A DNA stretch of 64,000 nt. Origin: Oceanobacillus sp. FSL K6-2867 (GTDB lineage: Bacteria > Bacillota > Bacilli > Bacillales > Amphibacillaceae). The stretch covers positions 3,100,001 to 3,164,000 of the forward strand of contig NZ_CP150144.1 in NCBI RefSeq assembly GCF_037963145.1. The letters run 5' to 3'. The notes beneath the pieces were generated by a model that was given only the letters and a program-made list of their open reading frames with translations, ran no database searches and had not been told where the DNA came from. Shown here one piece after another: positions 33,289-42,527 of this stretch (the first letter of the stretch is position 1; each line of letters begins with the position of its first letter). The translations under genes were made by a program, and so were the position numbers.

Positions 33289-34782
33289 ATGGAACAATTA
33301 GCTACAGTGTTGAAAGGGTTAGAAGCAGAGGATTTAGACTTGAATTTATCGGATGTTAAAGTATACAAGCAATCCTTTACGAAATATAAGAATGTAAGTC
33401 TTGTAATGATCAAAGAATCAGGTGAGAAGAAGCTATTAGCTGTTGGTGAGGGAGAATTGATCGATGAGTTATACGGAGAACAGGTTGAGGGAAAAGGAAA
33501 GGTATGTCCACTTATACATGAAAATCGTTTAGTTCTCAATCAATACTTTGATTATACGGTACCAAAAGCATTTGGTAAGGATATTGCAACAATGGGATTA
33601 GGTGATCGCTTAGGTTTGGCTTCTCCCGGTCATATTGAAACACTAAGAAACCGGAAAATTAAGCCAATCCTTGCTCAACAAAGTATTCGGGAATTAAATC
33701 TCACGAATCGAACGATGACGGATATCGTTGATGCTGCTAGTTTTGCGGTTTTCCAAGAGGGTTATAAAGGCGGATTCGGTGCTGATGGAGATCACTTGAA
33801 GGAAGAATCCGATATCGAACATGCACTTTCAATCGGTATGTCAATGTTGACACTGGATTGCTCAGATTATATTGACAACCACATTTCAAGCGCAACTCCA
33901 GATGAAATTCGAAATGCGTATATGGAACTGCCAGCAGAAACAAAGGATTATTATGAGAAAAATTATTTAAATAAAACATTTGATCTAACTGGCATTTCAC
34001 TCACATTTGACGAACTAGAATTGATGAAAAATGTGCTCGTTTATGGAAAGGCTATTGGTTACATGGTTCATGTTTATAATACGTATATTAACAAAGAAGA
34101 ACGCGATATTGATTTTGAAATTTCTATTGATGAAACTGAAACAATTACATCACCAGCAGAACATTTCTTCGTTGCAAATGAATTAAAGTTAAATCAGGTG
34201 GATGTGACAAGTCTTGCACCAAGATTTTGTGGAGAATTTCAAAAGGGAATCGACTATATTGGTGATATCGAGCAGTTTGAAAAGGAACTCCGTGAACACG
34301 CTTTAATTGCAACTTACTTTGGCTACAAGCTTAGTATTCATTCAGGCAGCGATAAATTTGCGGTATTTCCAATTATTGCAAAGCATACGAAAGGGATCTT
34401 GCATGTTAAAACAGCCGGCACGAATTGGCTTGAAGCAGTTCGGGTAATTGCTAATACAAAGCCAGATTTATACAGAAGAATGCATGTCTTTGCACTTGAA
34501 AACTTTGAAGAGGCATTAAAGTATTATCATGTAACACCAGATCTAGAAAGCATTCGCCCACTTGAAAATGTGACAGATGAACAATTACCGGAATATATGA
34601 ATAACGATGCGGCAAGGCAAGTGTTCCACGTTACATACGGCCTATTATTAACAGCAAAGGATGACCAAGGTTCTTACCTATTTAAAGATGAATTCTTTCA
34701 AGCGTTGGATGAACAAGAAGATGAGTACCGTACAGCATTAGTGAAGCATATAGGAAAACACGTGGATTTATTAGGGTTTTGA
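33289..34782 (+). CDS. uxaE: Tagaturonate/fructuronate epimerase
   Basis: A 497-residue protein that I recognise as the UxaE family, first described in Thermotoga, which interconverts D-tagaturonate and D-fructuronate and so joins the galacturonate and glucuronate pathways. Visible family segments are GLGDRLGLASPGHI near residue 103, the FGADGDHLKEESDIE metal-site-like stretch near 163, LAPRFCGEFQKGIDYIGD near 310 and the KLSIHSGSDKFAVFPII segment near 348 with histidine and aspartate. It follows uxaB and the zinc dehydrogenase in the same operon. No uxaC, uxaA, uxuA, kdgK or kdgA is in the window, so the rest of the pathway must be elsewhere. Confidence 0.9.
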   Translation: MEQLATVLKGLEAEDLDLNLSDVKVYKQSFTKYKNVSLVMIKESGEKKLLAVGEGELIDELYGEQVEGKGKVCPLIHENRLVLNQYFDYTVPKAFGKDIATMGLGDRLGLASPGHIETLRNRKIKPILAQQSIRELNLTNRTMTDIVDAASFAVFQEGYKGGFGADGDHLKEESDIEHALSIGMSMLTLDCSDYIDNHISSATPDEIRNAYMELPAETKDYYEKNYLNKTFDLTGISLTFDELELMKNVLVYGKAIGYMVHVYNTYINKEERDIDFEISIDETETITSPAEHFFVANELKLNQVDVTSLAPRFCGEFQKGIDYIGDIEQFEKELREHALIATYFGYKLSIHSGSDKFAVFPIIAKHTKGILHVKTAGTNWLEAVRVIANTKPDLYRRMHVFALENFEEALKYYHVTPDLESIRPLENVTDEQLPEYMNNDAARQVFHVTYGLLLTAKDDQGSYLFKDEFFQALDEQEDEYRTALVKHIGKHVDLLGF

Positions 34783-35393
34783 TTGATTTCATTCCCAATT
34801 TTTCCATTATTGAATTTTATAAAGTTATTTCTTTCTTTGTGTCTTGGCTCCTTTGTGGAAGTTTTGGAAACAAGTATGTTTCCTCTTCTGCAGGAGGAGC
34901 TTTTTTATTTGTAATTAATGGACATTATTACCAGTATGCAAGGTCAATGGGGCATAATTACACTACATTACAAGTTATAAAATAATAGAATTAATTCTCC
35001 TATTCACTTCAAATATACTCCTTTTATAGATGGAAGCACGATCACGATCGCCTATGGCTATACAACAAAAGGTAAGATGATTAAGAAGATTCCTCACATA
35101 TTAGCATTTTGAATAATCAATAAGTCTTTGGAAGGCTACCATTTGTCCTCTAGAATCTTTCTAGTGGACTTTTCTACATTGCACTGTTGCCTCGTTAAGT
35201 CCATGATTCTCATAAGTAGTCGTTATTATCCATTTTTAGGCATAGTATGGTTAAAGGATGTTGTCATAATTAACCAATCGTTGAAGACCGATTCTCCAAG
35301 AACTGCAATTCCAATTTTAGCTGAACGGAAAAGTTGTGTTTAACAGACTTTGGTAATCGCCTTAATCATTAAGTATCGGGGGAGGAGGACAAC
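34783..35393. other. Intergenic stretch with weak terminator, no clear gene
   Basis: A possible terminator lies at 34881-34906: TCCTC and GAGGA close a short hairpin before a run of six T. Two frames of about 70 residues (34779 and 35128) have odd composition and no ribosome sites and look non-coding. The last bases before 35394 hold the PucR ribosome site GGGGGAGGAGG. Confidence 0.5.
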
Positions 35394-37097
35394 ATGAGGT
35401 TAACAATGGAAGGTGTACTGAATAGAGAAATGCTGGAAAACGCGAAAATAATCACAGGGGAGAATGTTGTAAGCGAGCGATATGTCCAATGGATTTCCGT
35501 CATTGAGTTGCCTGTTGAAAATTTTGTTCGTAAAAATGAGGCTGTATTAACAACCGCCATTGGATGTAGTGATGATGTAACCGTGTTAAAAGGTTTTGTG
35601 CAAGATATTATAGACGCAGAGGCATCAGCTTTATTGATTGCTACGGGTAGATATATATTTGATATTCCTAGTGAGGTCATTGAATTAGCGGAAAAGCATG
35701 ATTTTATAATAGTTGAACTACCGTGGGAAATCCGTTTTGCAAGTATTGTGGAAGAAATTATGAAGGAGATTAACGATATTCATTATAAGGAAAGGGAGAA
35801 GTCAGAGAAAGTTCAGCAGGAATTTTTTAAACTGATTTTAAAGAATACAGCATTTCAACCGATCGCGAAATTTATCCAAAGAAAGATTGGTTGTTCGATT
35901 GTTATTACGAATCGAACAGGAGAGATGCAAGAAAAAGAAATGCATACACAAACATTCATTCAGAAATGGGAGGGGTACGTTTTACAAGAAGTCTTTCCAG
36001 TGAAAAGAGATGCTGCGTTATTAACTCGTAATCCAATGTTTCAGAAATTCCACATGGTAGAAGTAGACCGTCAAACTGTACTGCAGCTCCCAGTACTTCA
36101 TGTTTTAGGCGAACCGCAAGGCTATTTTTTTGTAATCATACCTCCTGATACCAATGTCGAAGCATATTTAACACCGTATCGCGTAAATGTATTGGAACAT
36201 GCTGCTACAACAATAGCACTTTGGTTTTCAAGAAAAAACGCAATTGAAGAAACAAAAATGCGACTTCACAGTGATTTTGTACAGGAGCTTGCAAAAGGGG
36301 AATTTATGTCTTATGAAAAAGCGAATGCACGTGCAACATTATTGGGGTATCGCATTAACCTTCCCTACGTTTGTATGATTGGAATCCCTGAGAATCTTAG
36401 GGAACTTTTTCGTAAACAAAAACAAGCTCATTATTCCTATGAAAATTGGCTGGAGAACATGATTCTTTATATCAGGGAAGAAATTTTTTATGCAGCACAA
36501 TCACTGAATCGAGAAGTAATGATGACCTATCAAGATGAACAACTTCTGCTATTCATAGAAATTCCTTGTAAAAATGAGAATGCTACAAGTTTTTTGGATT
36601 TAGTAGAGAGAAGGTTAGGGAATTTACTGCCTGGGGTTGTATTATCATGGGGGATTGGAAGCTATCGGGAAGGGTATCAAGGATTTTCAGAGAGTTATCA
36701 ACATGCGGGCGTTGCTTTAACAATTGGCAGGCGCAAAAAAGGAATCGGCCATCGGATGTTGTATGAACACACTCGAGTTGATCGTGTCCTGTTAAATCTC
36801 GTACAAAATCAGGAAATGAAAGAAATCGTTATGACGACGATTGAACAGCTTGTTCAATATGATGAGCAGCGGAATATGGATTTAATTGGTACATTTCGTA
36901 CATTTAACAAATTCCGCGGGAATGTAAGTCAAACAGCTCGTGTCTTGAATTTGCATCGACAATCCTTGTTGTATCGACTTCGAAAAATTGAATCGCTGAC
37001 AGGGCTTTCGCTCGTTGATCCAGACGATTTATTTTTATTAGATTTAAGTATCAGGTCTTGGAGAATAGGTGTATTCGAACAAGGAGATAAAAAGTAA
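35394..37097 (+). CDS. PucR-family transcriptional regulator
   Basis: A 567-residue regulator. Residues about 5-125 form the PucR N-terminal domain (MEGVLNREMLENAKIITGENVVSERYVQWISVIE...), the middle is a GAF-like/GGDEF-related region, and the C-terminus has the PucR helix-turn-helix (TFRTFNKFRGNVSQTARVLNLHRQSLLYRLRKIESLTGLSL) near residues 500-545. Members activate purine, amine or ectoine-related catabolic genes. It precedes, on the same strand, a DoeA-like hydrolase and a PLP enzyme, which it probably controls. The start has a strong GGAGGAGG site. Confidence 0.9.
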   Translation: MRLTMEGVLNREMLENAKIITGENVVSERYVQWISVIELPVENFVRKNEAVLTTAIGCSDDVTVLKGFVQDIIDAEASALLIATGRYIFDIPSEVIELAEKHDFIIVELPWEIRFASIVEEIMKEINDIHYKEREKSEKVQQEFFKLILKNTAFQPIAKFIQRKIGCSIVITNRTGEMQEKEMHTQTFIQKWEGYVLQEVFPVKRDAALLTRNPMFQKFHMVEVDRQTVLQLPVLHVLGEPQGYFFVIIPPDTNVEAYLTPYRVNVLEHAATTIALWFSRKNAIEETKMRLHSDFVQELAKGEFMSYEKANARATLLGYRINLPYVCMIGIPENLRELFRKQKQAHYSYENWLENMILYIREEIFYAAQSLNREVMMTYQDEQLLLFIEIPCKNENATSFLDLVERRLGNLLPGVVLSWGIGSYREGYQGFSESYQHAGVALTIGRRKKGIGHRMLYEHTRVDRVLLNLVQNQEMKEIVMTTIEQLVQYDEQRNMDLIGTFRTFNKFRGNVSQTARVLNLHRQSLLYRLRKIESLTGLSLVDPDDLFLLDLSIRSWRIGVFEQGDKK

Positions 37098-37403
37098 ATG
37101 CAGGGACTTATGGATTTCCTAACTAAAATTTGACTGTTATAAAGATCTGGTAGATAGCCGATTTTTATAACGGTCTATTTATTTTTAAAATCACTTGTTG
37201 GCTGATTGAAGACAACTAGCATCTTGTTCATAGCTTTTCACCAATTGTGAACTTTATAGATGTTAAATGTTGTCTATAAAATTGGTTTCATTTTCATACA
37301 ATTTGGCAGATGATAAATTTTTTCAAACTTACTATACTGGATTTACAGCGCGGATACAAAAAATGAATCATTAAATTTTGTTGAACGAGGGAGGAATGTC
37401 CCT
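37098..37403. other. Intergenic region between PucR and DoeA-like genes
   Basis: 306 AT-rich bases without a gene. ACTTATTATAAAG-type dyads and the pair CAATTGTGAACTTTATAG / CTATAAAATTGG near 37240-37285 are possible regulator contact sites, but I see no well-matched promoter. The DoeA-like gene's ribosome site GAGGGAGG lies at its right end. Confidence 0.35.
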
Positions 37404-38603
37404 ATGTCATTTGGAACAGCAGAGTATAAAAGGCGAATTCGAAAAACAAAGGAAAGAATGGCAGCAGAAGGGGTTGAAGTATTGCTCATTACAGACCCGG
37501 CAAATATGAATTACTTGTCTGGTTATGATGCTTGGTCCTTTTATGTTCATCAAATGCTGGTCATTATTAATGAGGATGAGCAGCCATTATGGATTGGCAG
37601 GGGAATGGATAGAAACGCAGCAAGAGTAACAACTTGGCTTTATGATGAAAACATTATTCCTTACCCAGATGATTATGTCCAATCTGATACGAAACACCCG
37701 ATGGACTTTGTGGCATGTATTTTAACACAAATTGGCCAAGGGAACCGTTCCATAGGAGTTGAAATGGAAAGCTATTATTTTACAGCAAAATGTTACGGGC
37801 AATTGCTAAAAGGATTACCAAATGCAACATTCAAAGATGCAACCCTTCTCGTGAACTGGGTTCGCATTGTTAAATCGAATGCAGAGATTGACTATATGAA
37901 ACGAGCAGCAGTCATTGTAGAAAAAGCAATGATGGATGGAATTGGTCTAATCAAGGAAGGTGTTCGGGAATGTGATGTTGCTGCGAAAATTTTCCATACG
38001 CAAATCACTGGAACAGAAGAATTCGGGGGAGATTATCCAGCAATTATGCCTTTGCTTCCATCAGGAGATAAAAATTCAACACCACACTTAACGTGGACAG
38101 ATAAACGGTATAAGCGTGGTGATGCGGTAATCTTAGAATTAGCTGGTTGTTACAAACGTTACCATTCACCCCTGGCACGAACAGTAAATATCGGCCAGCC
38201 AAACGATGCATTTATAACACTTTCAAACCTGGTTGTTGAAGGTTTAAACGCTTGTATTGACATGATAAAACCAGGGATTTACTGTGAGGAAATTGAAGAG
38301 ACGTGGAGAAAAGCAATCGAGAAAAGTGGCATTATGAAAGATTCGCGTCTAGGTTATTCGATGGGATTGAATTATCCTCCTGATTGGGGAGAGCATACAG
38401 CAAGTATTCGTAAAGGAGATAAAACACTCCTCCAGCCGAATATGACCTTCCATCTTATTCCAGGGATATGGTTAGATCAATATGGTTTTGAAGCAAGTGA
38501 ATCGATTCGCATTACGGAAACTGGCTGTGAAACATTTGCAAAGCTACAAAGGGAGTTGTTTATTACGGATGAAATTTTAGCAAAGAACGAGACGCAGACC
38601 TGA
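37404..38603 (+). CDS. M24/creatinase-fold hydrolase, ectoine hydrolase (DoeA/EutD)-like
   Basis: A 399-residue 'pita-bread' protein. The N-terminal lobe has LITDPANMNYLSGYDAWSFYVHQ near residues 27-49, a pattern I associate with ectoine hydrolase DoeA/EutD. The C-terminal lobe has creatinase/aminopeptidase P fold, but the usual metal-binding aspartates are not preserved: ILELAGCYKRYHSPLARTV near 245 has Glu and Pro-Leu where peptidases carry Asp. This suggests a metal-free, creatinase-like amide hydrolase rather than an Xaa-Pro peptidase. Ectoine opening is the best guess for a salt-tolerant Bacillaceae, but partner genes doeB and doeC are absent here. Confidence 0.75.
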   Translation: MSFGTAEYKRRIRKTKERMAAEGVEVLLITDPANMNYLSGYDAWSFYVHQMLVIINEDEQPLWIGRGMDRNAARVTTWLYDENIIPYPDDYVQSDTKHPMDFVACILTQIGQGNRSIGVEMESYYFTAKCYGQLLKGLPNATFKDATLLVNWVRIVKSNAEIDYMKRAAVIVEKAMMDGIGLIKEGVRECDVAAKIFHTQITGTEEFGGDYPAIMPLLPSGDKNSTPHLTWTDKRYKRGDAVILELAGCYKRYHSPLARTVNIGQPNDAFITLSNLVVEGLNACIDMIKPGIYCEEIEETWRKAIEKSGIMKDSRLGYSMGLNYPPDWGEHTASIRKGDKTLLQPNMTFHLIPGIWLDQYGFEASESIRITETGCETFAKLQRELFITDEILAKNETQT

Positions 38604-38809
38604 ATAGAGGAGGAGTGGAGGCGATCTCTATTCCCAAAGAGAGCGGTATAGAGATAGAAAAGTTCAATAGAGGTGCTCGCTCTATATTCCGAAGTCAGTG
38701 GAATAGGATCAAAACTTCTTTTAGAGAGAGGTTTATGGAAAAAGGAATTTAGGGTGGAAATTTTTCGAATGAATGAGCAGTACGATTAAATGAATGGGGA
38801 GTGGGCCAT

Positions 38810-40000
38810 ATGACAAACCAAAACATGAAAATGGGTACAAAAGCAGTATGGGCAGGAGAAAAGGAATATTTAGTACATGGTGCAACACAAGTGCCTGTCG
38901 TTCTGAGTGTAGCATACAACTACGATGATATGGATGAGTGGTATGATGTAGCAACCGGAAAGAAAAAAGGACATATTTATGGGAGAAATACCAATCCAAC
39001 TGTACAATCTTTTGAAGACAAAATGAAGGCTCTTGAGGGAGCTGAAGCGGCAACAAGTTTTTCAACAGGAATGGCTGCGATCAGCAATATTTTCTCTACA
39101 TTTTTAGTGCCAGGAGACCGTATTGTTTCTATTAAAGATACCTACGGTGGAACCAATAAAATCTTCACGGAATTTTTACCGCGTCAACAAATCGACGTCG
39201 TTCTTTGTGAAACAGGAAATCATGAACAAATCGAATCAGAAGTAACAAAAGGTTGTAAAATTTTATATTTAGAAACACCTACCAACCCAACCGTTAAAAT
39301 TACGGATATTGAACGTATGGCAAAAGCGGGACATGAAGCTGGGGCTCTCGTGATTGTTGATAACACATTTGGAACTCCGATTAATCAAAATCCACTTTCA
39401 CTTGGTGTCGATTTAGTTCTCCATAGTGCAACAAAATTTCTGGGCGGTCACGCAGATGCACTTGGTGGGGTTGTATGCGGTTCACATGAACTCATTGAAA
39501 AAATTTATCATTACCGTGAAATTAACGGTGCGACAATGGACCCAATGGCCGCATATTTAACGTTGCGTGGAATAAAAACACTCCATCTGCGTGTCAGGCA
39601 GCAGTGTGAAAATGCAATGAAACTAGCTAAATATTTACAAACAAAGGATTTAGTAGAAGCTGTTTATTATCCTGGTCTTGAAACACATCCAAATCATGAG
39701 ATTGCGAAAAAACAAATGAAGGATTTTGGCGGTATGCTTAGTTTTGCGGTAAAAGGTGGAGTCGATACAGTAAGAGATCTTCTTCCCAAACTTCAGCTTG
39801 CTAACCGTGCAGCAAATCTCGGGGCTGTTGAAACAACAGTAGGTCCTGCTCGTACGACAAGCCATATTGAATGTACACCAGAGGAACGTGCTGCAATGGG
39901 TATTCCTGAAGGCTTAATCCGGGTGTCTTGCGGAATTGAGGATATCGATGATTTAATTGCAGATTTTGAGCAGGCATTTAACTATGTTGAAAGTGTTTGA
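38810..40000 (+). CDS. Cys/Met-metabolism PLP enzyme (cystathionine gamma-synthase/lyase family)
   Basis: A 396-residue fold-type I PLP enzyme. GGGGA 9 bases before ATG 38810 favours that start over a GTG at 38801. YGRNTNPTVQSFEDKMKALEGAEAATSFSTGMAAI near residues 56-90 and the PLP lysine in LHSATKFLGGHAD near 208 are family marks; the C-terminal SCGIEDIDDLIADFEQAF is typical. Members carry out gamma- or beta-elimination or replacement with sulfur amino acids. The association with a DoeA-like hydrolase and PucR regulator, instead of methionine genes, suggests a catabolic role on an unknown amino acid. 206 bases separate it from the hydrolase. Confidence 0.85.
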   Translation: MTNQNMKMGTKAVWAGEKEYLVHGATQVPVVLSVAYNYDDMDEWYDVATGKKKGHIYGRNTNPTVQSFEDKMKALEGAEAATSFSTGMAAISNIFSTFLVPGDRIVSIKDTYGGTNKIFTEFLPRQQIDVVLCETGNHEQIESEVTKGCKILYLETPTNPTVKITDIERMAKAGHEAGALVIVDNTFGTPINQNPLSLGVDLVLHSATKFLGGHADALGGVVCGSHELIEKIYHYREINGATMDPMAAYLTLRGIKTLHLRVRQQCENAMKLAKYLQTKDLVEAVYYPGLETHPNHEIAKKQMKDFGGMLSFAVKGGVDTVRDLLPKLQLANRAANLGAVETTVGPARTTSHIECTPEERAAMGIPEGLIRVSCGIEDIDDLIADFEQAFNYVESV

Positions 40001-40180
40001 GTGGTTTACTGGTTTACTTGATTGTTAAAAATATTGAAATTTAGGTTTTGCTATAATTGGCTAAAATCTAGTGATTTTTCAGCCTGGCGATATTAACTTT
40101 TTGGATTTCCTGCTTTCTTGGTTAATCCGGATAAGGTAGGAATGGCACCGATTCTTGCATAAGGAATCATTTCAGAAATA

Positions 40181-40213
40181 AAAACACTCACAAAAGTCGC
40201 AAGTGAGTGTTTT
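40181..40213. terminator. Bidirectional terminator between PLP enzyme and dbpA
   Basis: AAAACACTCAC / GTGAGTGTTTT, an 11-bp stem with T-runs leaving on both strands. It can end the plus-strand PLP enzyme transcript and the minus-strand dbpA transcript, whose stop is 18 bases away. Confidence 0.85.
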
Positions 40214-40230
40214 TATCTATGGTCTGCTTC

Positions 40231-41679
40231 TTAATTCTTATTCGCTTCATAAACTTTCAATAATTTCCCTTTTATTTTCGTATGCTTCATCGTTTCCAAT
40301 ACAAGTGGCCCTTTTCCATTTAATATTTCCACGAAAGATGCCGTATCTTGGATTGTAATAATACCAATATCCTCTACCGCTACACCATCTATTTTTGCAA
40401 TTGTGCCAACGAAATCAACTGCTCGAAGCTTCTTTTTCTTTCCACCATTAAAATATAACTTCATGATTTCTTTATTTAGTTGTTCACTTTTAGACTTTTC
40501 CAAGAGTGGTCGCTTGTCCATTTTTTCCTTAAAAGCAGGTTTAGTACGTGCAATGTCTTCATTTGCAGGTGCATGCTTCGCTGTAATGTTAAAACCAATA
40601 TATTCCTCTATTTCATTCAAAAAGCGATCTTCAAATGGCGTTACCAAGGTAATCGCTTTTCCGCTGGAGCCTGCTCGTGCCGTTCTGCCTGTACGATGGA
40701 CATAGCTTTCTTTTTCTAATGGAATATCATAATTAATGACATGGGTAATATTCTCAATATCAATTCCTCTTGCAGCTACATCTGTCGCAATTAAATAACG
40801 GAATTCTCCTTTTTTAAAATCATTCATGACTGCTAAACGATCGTCTTGTTCCATACCGCCATGGATTTTATCGGCGCTATAGCCTGAATCGATTAATTCA
40901 TCACACAACGTATCGACTCTATCTTTTGTTCGGCAAAAAATGATGCAGCTGTCTGGATTTTCAACAATCGTTATGTCTTTAAGCAAGGAGAGTTTCCCTT
41001 GTTCAGGAACGTTATAAAGGAGATGTTCGATTTTATCCGTTGTCAGTCCAGACGCTTTTATTGCAATATCAATCGGGTCTTTCATATACTTCTCTGCTAG
41101 GCTTTTCACTGCTTCTGGTATGGTAGCCGAGAATAACAGGGTAACCCTTTCTTTTGGTAACTTATTAATAATTGCTTTTACTTGTTCAATAAATCCCATA
41201 TTCAACATTTCGTCTGCTTCATCAACGACAAGATATTGAATCTTATCGAGGGAAAGGGTACCTCTTTCAATATGATCAAATACACGTCCAGGGGTACCAA
41301 CCACAACATGATTTTTTTGTTTCAATTCCGTTTTTTGAATGGCAATCGGCTGTTTCCCATAAATGGCTGTTGCCTTAATTCGTTTAAATCTTCCTATATT
41401 GGTCAAGTCATCCTTCACTTGGACAGCGAGTTCTCTTGTCGGGGTTAAGACAAGTGCCTGTGGCTTATTTTCGAGCCAATCGACTAGCTCACAGATTGGA
41501 ATCCCGTAAGAAGCTGTCTTCCCACTTCCTGTTTGTGATTTCGCAACGAGATCTTTCTTCTCTAACACAAGTGGAATAACCTTGCTTTGCACCTCTGTTG
41601 GTTTTTCGAAACCTAAGCTATTTAGTGCAGTCATTATGTCTTCGCTTAGTTTATAATCGGTGAAACGTATCTCTGTCAT
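40231..41679 (-). CDS. dbpA: DEAD-box ATP-dependent RNA helicase DbpA (YxiN type)
   Basis: A 482-residue RNA helicase. In order: Q-motif [14 protein letters not shown] near residue 24, Walker [12 protein letters not shown] near 46, [24 protein letters not shown] near 151, SATIPEAV near 184, [13 protein letters not shown], then [19 protein letters not shown] and [12 protein letters not shown] near 325. The last 75 residues ([27 protein letters not shown]...) form the DbpA RNA-binding domain that recognises hairpin 92 of 23S rRNA; members act in large-subunit assembly. An internal fragment of the same gene lies at 25644-26050. Intact and of normal length. Confidence 0.96.
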   Translation of the reverse strand: MTEIRFTDYKLSEDIMTALNSLGFEKPTEVQSKVIPLVLEKKDLVAKSQTGSGKTASYGIPICELVDWLENKPQALVLTPTRELAVQVKDDLTNIGRFKRIKATAIYGKQPIAIQKTELKQKNHVVVGTPGRVFDHIERGTLSLDKIQYLVVDEADEMLNMGFIEQVKAIINKLPKERVTLLFSATIPEAVKSLAEKYMKDPIDIAIKASGLTTDKIEHLLYNVPEQGKLSLLKDITIVENPDSCIIFCRTKDRVDTLCDELIDSGYSADKIHGGMEQDDRLAVMNDFKKGEFRYLIATDVAARGIDIENITHVINYDIPLEKESYVHRTGRTARAGSSGKAITLVTPFEDRFLNEIEEYIGFNITAKHAPANEDIARTKPAFKEKMDKRPLLEKSKSEQLNKEIMKLYFNGGKKKKLRAVDFVGTIAKIDGVAVEDIGIITIQDTASFVEILNGKGPLVLETMKHTKIKGKLLKVYEANKN

Positions 41680-41928
41680 TTATTAACCTCTTTTATGTTA
41701 TTATTTTGTTATATTTGTTTTCTTAGTATTGCTTAAAGCCCAGTATATCATGAAATAGGTGGAGGGTTCTCTCGTTTCATATGTGCTTGACACGGAGCCC
41801 GTCACTTTCCGTTTCAGGTTGCGTATGAAGTTATTAATTGACAGCATCAAAAGCTTTGGAAAATATCGATAGCTAAATGTAACAAAAATAGATTATAATA
41901 AGAGTAAGATGAACGGAGGAGAAAATAC

Positions 41929-42102
41929 ATGTCCAACGAAAAAAAGCTTAGTACGAGAGAAATTGTACAGCAGCAACTGGAACGAAAAAAACAAGCGCAA
42001 GCAAACAATAAAAACACCCAAAATGGCAAAGGCTCAGCAAAGCATATGCAAAGCCAACTCGCGAAGAAACCGAGTATGACTCGCCGTAAAATGGGAAGTT
42101 AA
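41929..42102 (+). CDS. Small basic hypothetical protein
   Basis: A 57-residue, strongly basic and polar protein with the ribosome site GGAGGAG 6-7 bases before the ATG. It is Lys/Gln/Asn/Arg-rich (REIVQQQLERKKQAQ then KNTQNGKGSAKHMQSQLAKK) and ends PSMTRRKMGS, with no hydrophobic segment or cysteines. TATAAT at 41894-41899 may be its -10 box, and a strong hairpin ends it. I do not recognise a named family; charge suggests nucleic-acid or ribosome contact, which is only a guess. It is divergent from dbpA. Confidence 0.65.
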   Translation: MSNEKKLSTREIVQQQLERKKQAQANNKNTQNGKGSAKHMQSQLAKKPSMTRRKMGS

Positions 42103-42112
42103 TAACTGATGA

Positions 42113-42146
42113 AGAGAGTACCGTTTATGTATAAACGGTACTCTCT
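42113..42146 (+). terminator. Terminator after small basic protein gene
   Basis: A perfect 15-bp stem (AGAGAGTACCGTTTA / TAAACGGTACTCTCT) with a 4-base loop, 11 bases after the stop, followed by GCTGTTTTC. Confidence 0.8.
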
Positions 42147-42238
42147 GCTGTTTTCACAGATTCTGGGATCAAACCGCTCCTGCTTTTAGGTTTTAGGAAT
42201 CACTTCGATTTTTATACTATTTACAAATAAAAATTGAT

Positions 42239-42496
42239 CTACTTTTTTGACGAGTCAAGCTCCCGATATGCATCCTGATATTTTCCGCCTGAAGCAACCT
42301 CAGCATGGTACAAAGCCTTAAGCGCAAAGGTTTTTTCAAGATCATGTTCTTTCATTATTTTTTTTAACTCTTTTTGTAATTCTTCATTGTGCATAACTAG
42401 TTTTTTCATGTGAGATGTATAATATTTCATCTGCTCTTTAACTCCTTTTGTATCCAAGTGTTCAGTAAGTATAGCACTCATACTGTGTAATTGCAT
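42239..42496 (-). CDS. Hypothetical charged helical protein
   Basis: An 85-residue frame rich in Lys, Glu and His that looks like long amphipathic helices (GVKEQMKYYTSHMKKLVMHNEELQKELKKIMKEHDLEKTF). No hydrophobic or cysteine motif is visible and I recognise no family. The ribosome site is weak (AAGG 6 bases before the ATG), so it may be a truncated gene. It is divergent from the next unknown gene, with only 31 bases between the two starts, which leaves little room for two promoters and suggests a rearrangement here. Confidence 0.45.
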   Translation of the reverse strand: MQLHSMSAILTEHLDTKGVKEQMKYYTSHMKKLVMHNEELQKELKKIMKEHDLEKTFALKALYHAEVASGGKYQDAYRELDSSKK

Positions 42497-42527
42497 TATT
42501 GCCTTATCATGATCGAGTCAAGTACTA

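Noticed and set aside
34779..34985. 68-residue frame overlapping the end of uxaE
   Set aside because: No ribosome site, low-complexity composition, contains the likely terminator; read as non-coding.
35128..35343. 71-residue frame before the PucR gene
   Set aside because: No start signal or family; composition rich in rare residues typical of a random frame.
37300..37340. Sigma-54 promoter before the DoeA-like gene
   Set aside because: TTGGCA is present but no GC element lies at the required 10-base distance.
37404..38603. Xaa-Pro aminopeptidase
   Set aside because: Fold is right, but the metal-binding aspartates are not preserved; a creatinase/DoeA-like hydrolase fits better.
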